Below, piece by piece: positions 62,450 to 64,000 of a DNA stretch of 64,000 nt. Position 1 is the stretch's first letter. Each line of letters starts with the position of its first letter. Under the pieces are notes generated by a model. It saw only the letters and a program-made list of their open reading frames with translations, ran no database searches and was not told the DNA's origin. Source of the stretch: Bdellovibrio sp. GT3 (GTDB lineage: Bacteria > Bdellovibrionota > Bdellovibrionia > Bdellovibrionales > Bdellovibrionaceae); the NCBI RefSeq assembly GCF_037996765.1, contig NZ_JBBNAD010000005.1:466001-530000 (forward strand), in the 5' to 3' direction. Made by a program: the position numbers and the translations under genes.

Positions 62450-62812
62450 ATGAACGCAACCGAACTAAGTACGGAAGAACTTGAAAGCTTGAAGGACTCT
62501 TTGCTTTTGCAAAAGGGTTCGATCCTTAACAAGTCACACGAATTCATTGCAGAGCAATCCAGCATCAGTGGCGCTGGTGATGAAGCCGAAGTGGCTTCTC
62601 AGGATGTTGCTAACAATATCTCCATTCATTTGCATGAAAGAGATCGCACGGCACTTTATGCGATCGAGCGTGCATTGGGTAAAATTGCAGAGGGGACTTA
62701 CGGCCAGTGCGAATCCTGCAGCGAAATAATCGGTGCACGTAGACTTCAGGCCAGACCTTTCACAGCCCTATGTATTGAATGCATGGAAGAACAGGAAGCA
62801 CTTCGCCACTGA
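62450..62812 (+). CDS. DksA/TraR-family transcription factor with intact zinc finger
   Basis: This 120-residue protein has the DksA-type coiled coil with acidic tip GAGDEAEVASQ and an intact C4 zinc finger: C87, C90, C108, C111 (QCESCSEIIGARRLQ.., CIECMEE). DksA proteins bind RNA polymerase and control stress-response promoters with ppGpp. The ATG follows GGGGGGTGAG. It has lost the signal of the first paralog's ligands only by comparison, so it is the more typical member. lon begins 105 bases downstream. Confidence 0.9.
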   Translation: MNATELSTEELESLKDSLLLQKGSILNKSHEFIAEQSSISGAGDEAEVASQDVANNISIHLHERDRTALYAIERALGKIAEGTYGQCESCSEIIGARRLQARPFTALCIECMEEQEALRH

Positions 62813-62832
62813 CACGGATGTCAGTCCAATTT
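62808..62832 (+). terminator. Possible terminator overlapping the DksA stop codon
   Basis: The stem ACTGACA/TGTCAGT with tetraloop CGGA covers the TGA at 62810-62812, followed by CCAATTTTT. Confidence 0.5.
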
Positions 62833-62917
62833 TTCATATTTTCATTCAAGCAATTCTCAGCTCGCTCCGAAAAGTCTCATACATGAAACATTTCCCGCAT
62901 CAACGCGGAGGAGCGGT

Positions 62918-64000
62918 ATGAGTTTTGACGATAAAGTTCTAGAAATCCCACAGACACTTCCAATGCTACCTGTGAGAGACATCGTTGTTTTCCCCTACAT
63001 GATCATTCCATTGTTTGTAGGTCGCGATTCCTCGATCCGTTCAGTTGAAGAGGCTTTGGCAAAAAATCGCCTAATCTTCCTTGCTTCACAAAAAGATATC
63101 TCTGAAGAAAATCCAACGCCGGATTCTATCTACACAGTAGGTACAATCGCGATGATCATGAGAATGCGCAAGCTTTCTGACGGTCGCGTAAAAATCCTTA
63201 TTCAAGGTGTGGCTAAAGGCCGCGTGAAAAACTACTCCAAGACTTCTCCATCGTTTGAAGTGGCAGTAGAAAAAATCGAAGAAATTCCAAATCAAAAATC
63301 CGTTGTCGAAAACGAATCTTTGATCAGAACAGCGAAAGAGCACATTGAACGTATTATTGCTCTAGGTCGCCCACTTTCACCAGACATCTTGTTGGTGTTG
63401 GATGATGTCACTGATCCAGGTCGCATCGCTGACTTGATCGCTTCCAATCTTGGCATCAAAGTTCAAGACGCTCAACAAGTTCTTGAGACTCATGATTCTA
63501 CTGAAAGACTGAAAATCGTAACTGAGATTTTGGCTGCTGAACTTGAGGTTATGCAAACTCAAGCTAAGAATCGTCCAAATCAAAAAGACGATGCGAACAA
63601 AAATCAACGTGAATACTTCTTGCGCGAGCAAATGAAGGCTATAAAGAACGAACTTGGCGAACAAGATTCTAAATCTGAAGAGATGGACGAGCTTCGTGAT
63701 AAACTGACGAATGCTGGTATGCCTCCTCATGTTGAGCAAGAAGCAATGAAGCAGTTGGGTCGCTTGGAGCGTATGCATCCAGACGCATCTGAAGCAACAA
63801 TGGTTCGTACATACCTTGACTGGATGGCGGATCTTCCTTGGAGCAAAAAATCTGAAGATCATATCGATCTTAAGCGCTCTAAAGAAATTCTAGATGAAGA
63901 TCACTACGAGCTTGAAAAAGCCAAAGACCGCGTGATGGAATTCCTAGCGGTTCGTAAATTGAAACCAAATCTTAAAGGACCTATCTTGTGCTTTGGTGGT
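62918..64000 (+). CDS. lon: ATP-dependent protease Lon, N-terminal part (cut by window edge)
   Basis: The frame begins ATG at 62918 with GGAGGAG upstream (62908-62913) and is still open at 64000, so only about 361 residues are seen. They show the Lon N-terminal substrate-binding domain (LPMLPVRDIVVFPYMIIPL), the FLREQMKAIKNELGE linker, and ADLPWSK ahead of the AAA+ domain. The window ends with ILCFGG, right before the Walker A loop. It degrades misfolded and regulatory proteins. Confidence 0.97.
   Translation, partial: MSFDDKVLEIPQTLPMLPVRDIVVFPYMIIPLFVGRDSSIRSVEEALAKNRLIFLASQKDISEENPTPDSIYTVGTIAMIMRMRKLSDGRVKILIQGVAKGRVKNYSKTSPSFEVAVEKIEEIPNQKSVVENESLIRTAKEHIERIIALGRPLSPDILLVLDDVTDPGRIADLIASNLGIKVQDAQQVLETHDSTERLKIVTEILAAELEVMQTQAKNRPNQKDDANKNQREYFLREQMKAIKNELGEQDSKSEEMDELRDKLTNAGMPPHVEQEAMKQLGRLERMHPDASEATMVRTYLDWMADLPWSKKSEDHIDLKRSKEILDEDHYELEKAKDRVMEFLAVRKLKPNLKGPILCFGG

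Overview
The window reads as chromosome of a predatory bacterium of the Bdellovibrio type (Bdellovibrionota). This is inferred from protein character and gene mix: many secreted proteases and lipoproteins, a trimeric-adhesin-like gene ending in an S74 chaperone domain, Tad/T2SF pilus membrane proteins, PilT and a PilF-like lipoprotein, an MCE lipid transporter, nucleoside catabolism genes, and a Lys/Ala-rich histone H1-like mini-protein. Gene density is high, intergenic gaps are short, hairpin plus T-run terminators are frequent, and TTG/GTG starts are common. No insertion sequence, prophage, CRISPR array or rRNA gene was found. No gene-free stretch exceeds about 250 bases.

Layout. 1-2.4 kb: 3' part of an S74-chaperone adhesin/fibre gene, then tRNA-Phe on the minus strand. 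2.5-6.2 kb (minus): two T2SF/Tad membrane proteins, a 71-residue protein, and a cystathionine beta-synthase / gamma-lyase pair (reverse transsulfuration). 6.35-6.5 kb: a 39-residue Lys/Ala-rich protein gene. 6.6-11.1 kb (minus): a six-gene MCE operon with two different ATPases, two different MlaE permeases, one MlaD and a terminal outer-membrane-like protein. 11.2-13.2 kb: sucCD. 13.3-19.2 kb: envelope and secreted proteins, namely a frameshifted TonB-like gene, a papain-like protease and partner, a trypsin-like lipoprotein, an AGE-family epimerase and small exported proteins. 19.2-25.2 kb (plus): ndk, an RlmD/TrmA-type RNA methyltransferase, a PilF-like TPR lipoprotein, a RodZ-like HTH protein, a GT39-type glycosyltransferase and a degenerate PHP protein.

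25.2-40.8 kb is mostly minus strand: ferredoxin, nadE, a DUF2203 protein, a TadE-like protein, lolA-rimO, comF, rlmH, a fused nadD-rsfS gene, obgE, rpmA, an unusually long rplU, a large secreted protein and RNase G. Between them on the plus strand are a DEDDh exonuclease, a TPR protein and a secreted protein-glutaminase-like enzyme. 40.9-51.1 kb (plus): pilT, deoC with pyrimidine and purine nucleoside phosphorylases, a lipoprotein, a subtilisin lipoprotein, and a three-gene biotin-dependent acyl-CoA carboxylase. 51.1-57.3 kb: tatBC with an unknown gene, an MltD-type lytic transglycosylase, and a tandem M16 peptidase. 57.3-64 kb (plus): hemW, grpE, a zinc-finger-less dnaJ, an LpoA/periplasmic-binding-like lipoprotein, two divergent DksA-like genes, and the 5' part of lon, cut by the window edge.

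The most notable points are these. The MCE transporter appears to use an asymmetric ATPase heterodimer: one ATPase lacks the catalytic Glu and switch His, the other has a disturbed signature motif. NadD and RsfS are fused in one polypeptide within an obgE-nadD/rsfS-rlmH ribosome-assembly cluster. L21 carries an H1-like tail resembling the separate 39-residue protein. The exported protein-glutaminase-like enzyme keeps a Cys-His-Asp triad. The TonB-like gene needs a one-base frameshift to join its membrane anchor to its body.
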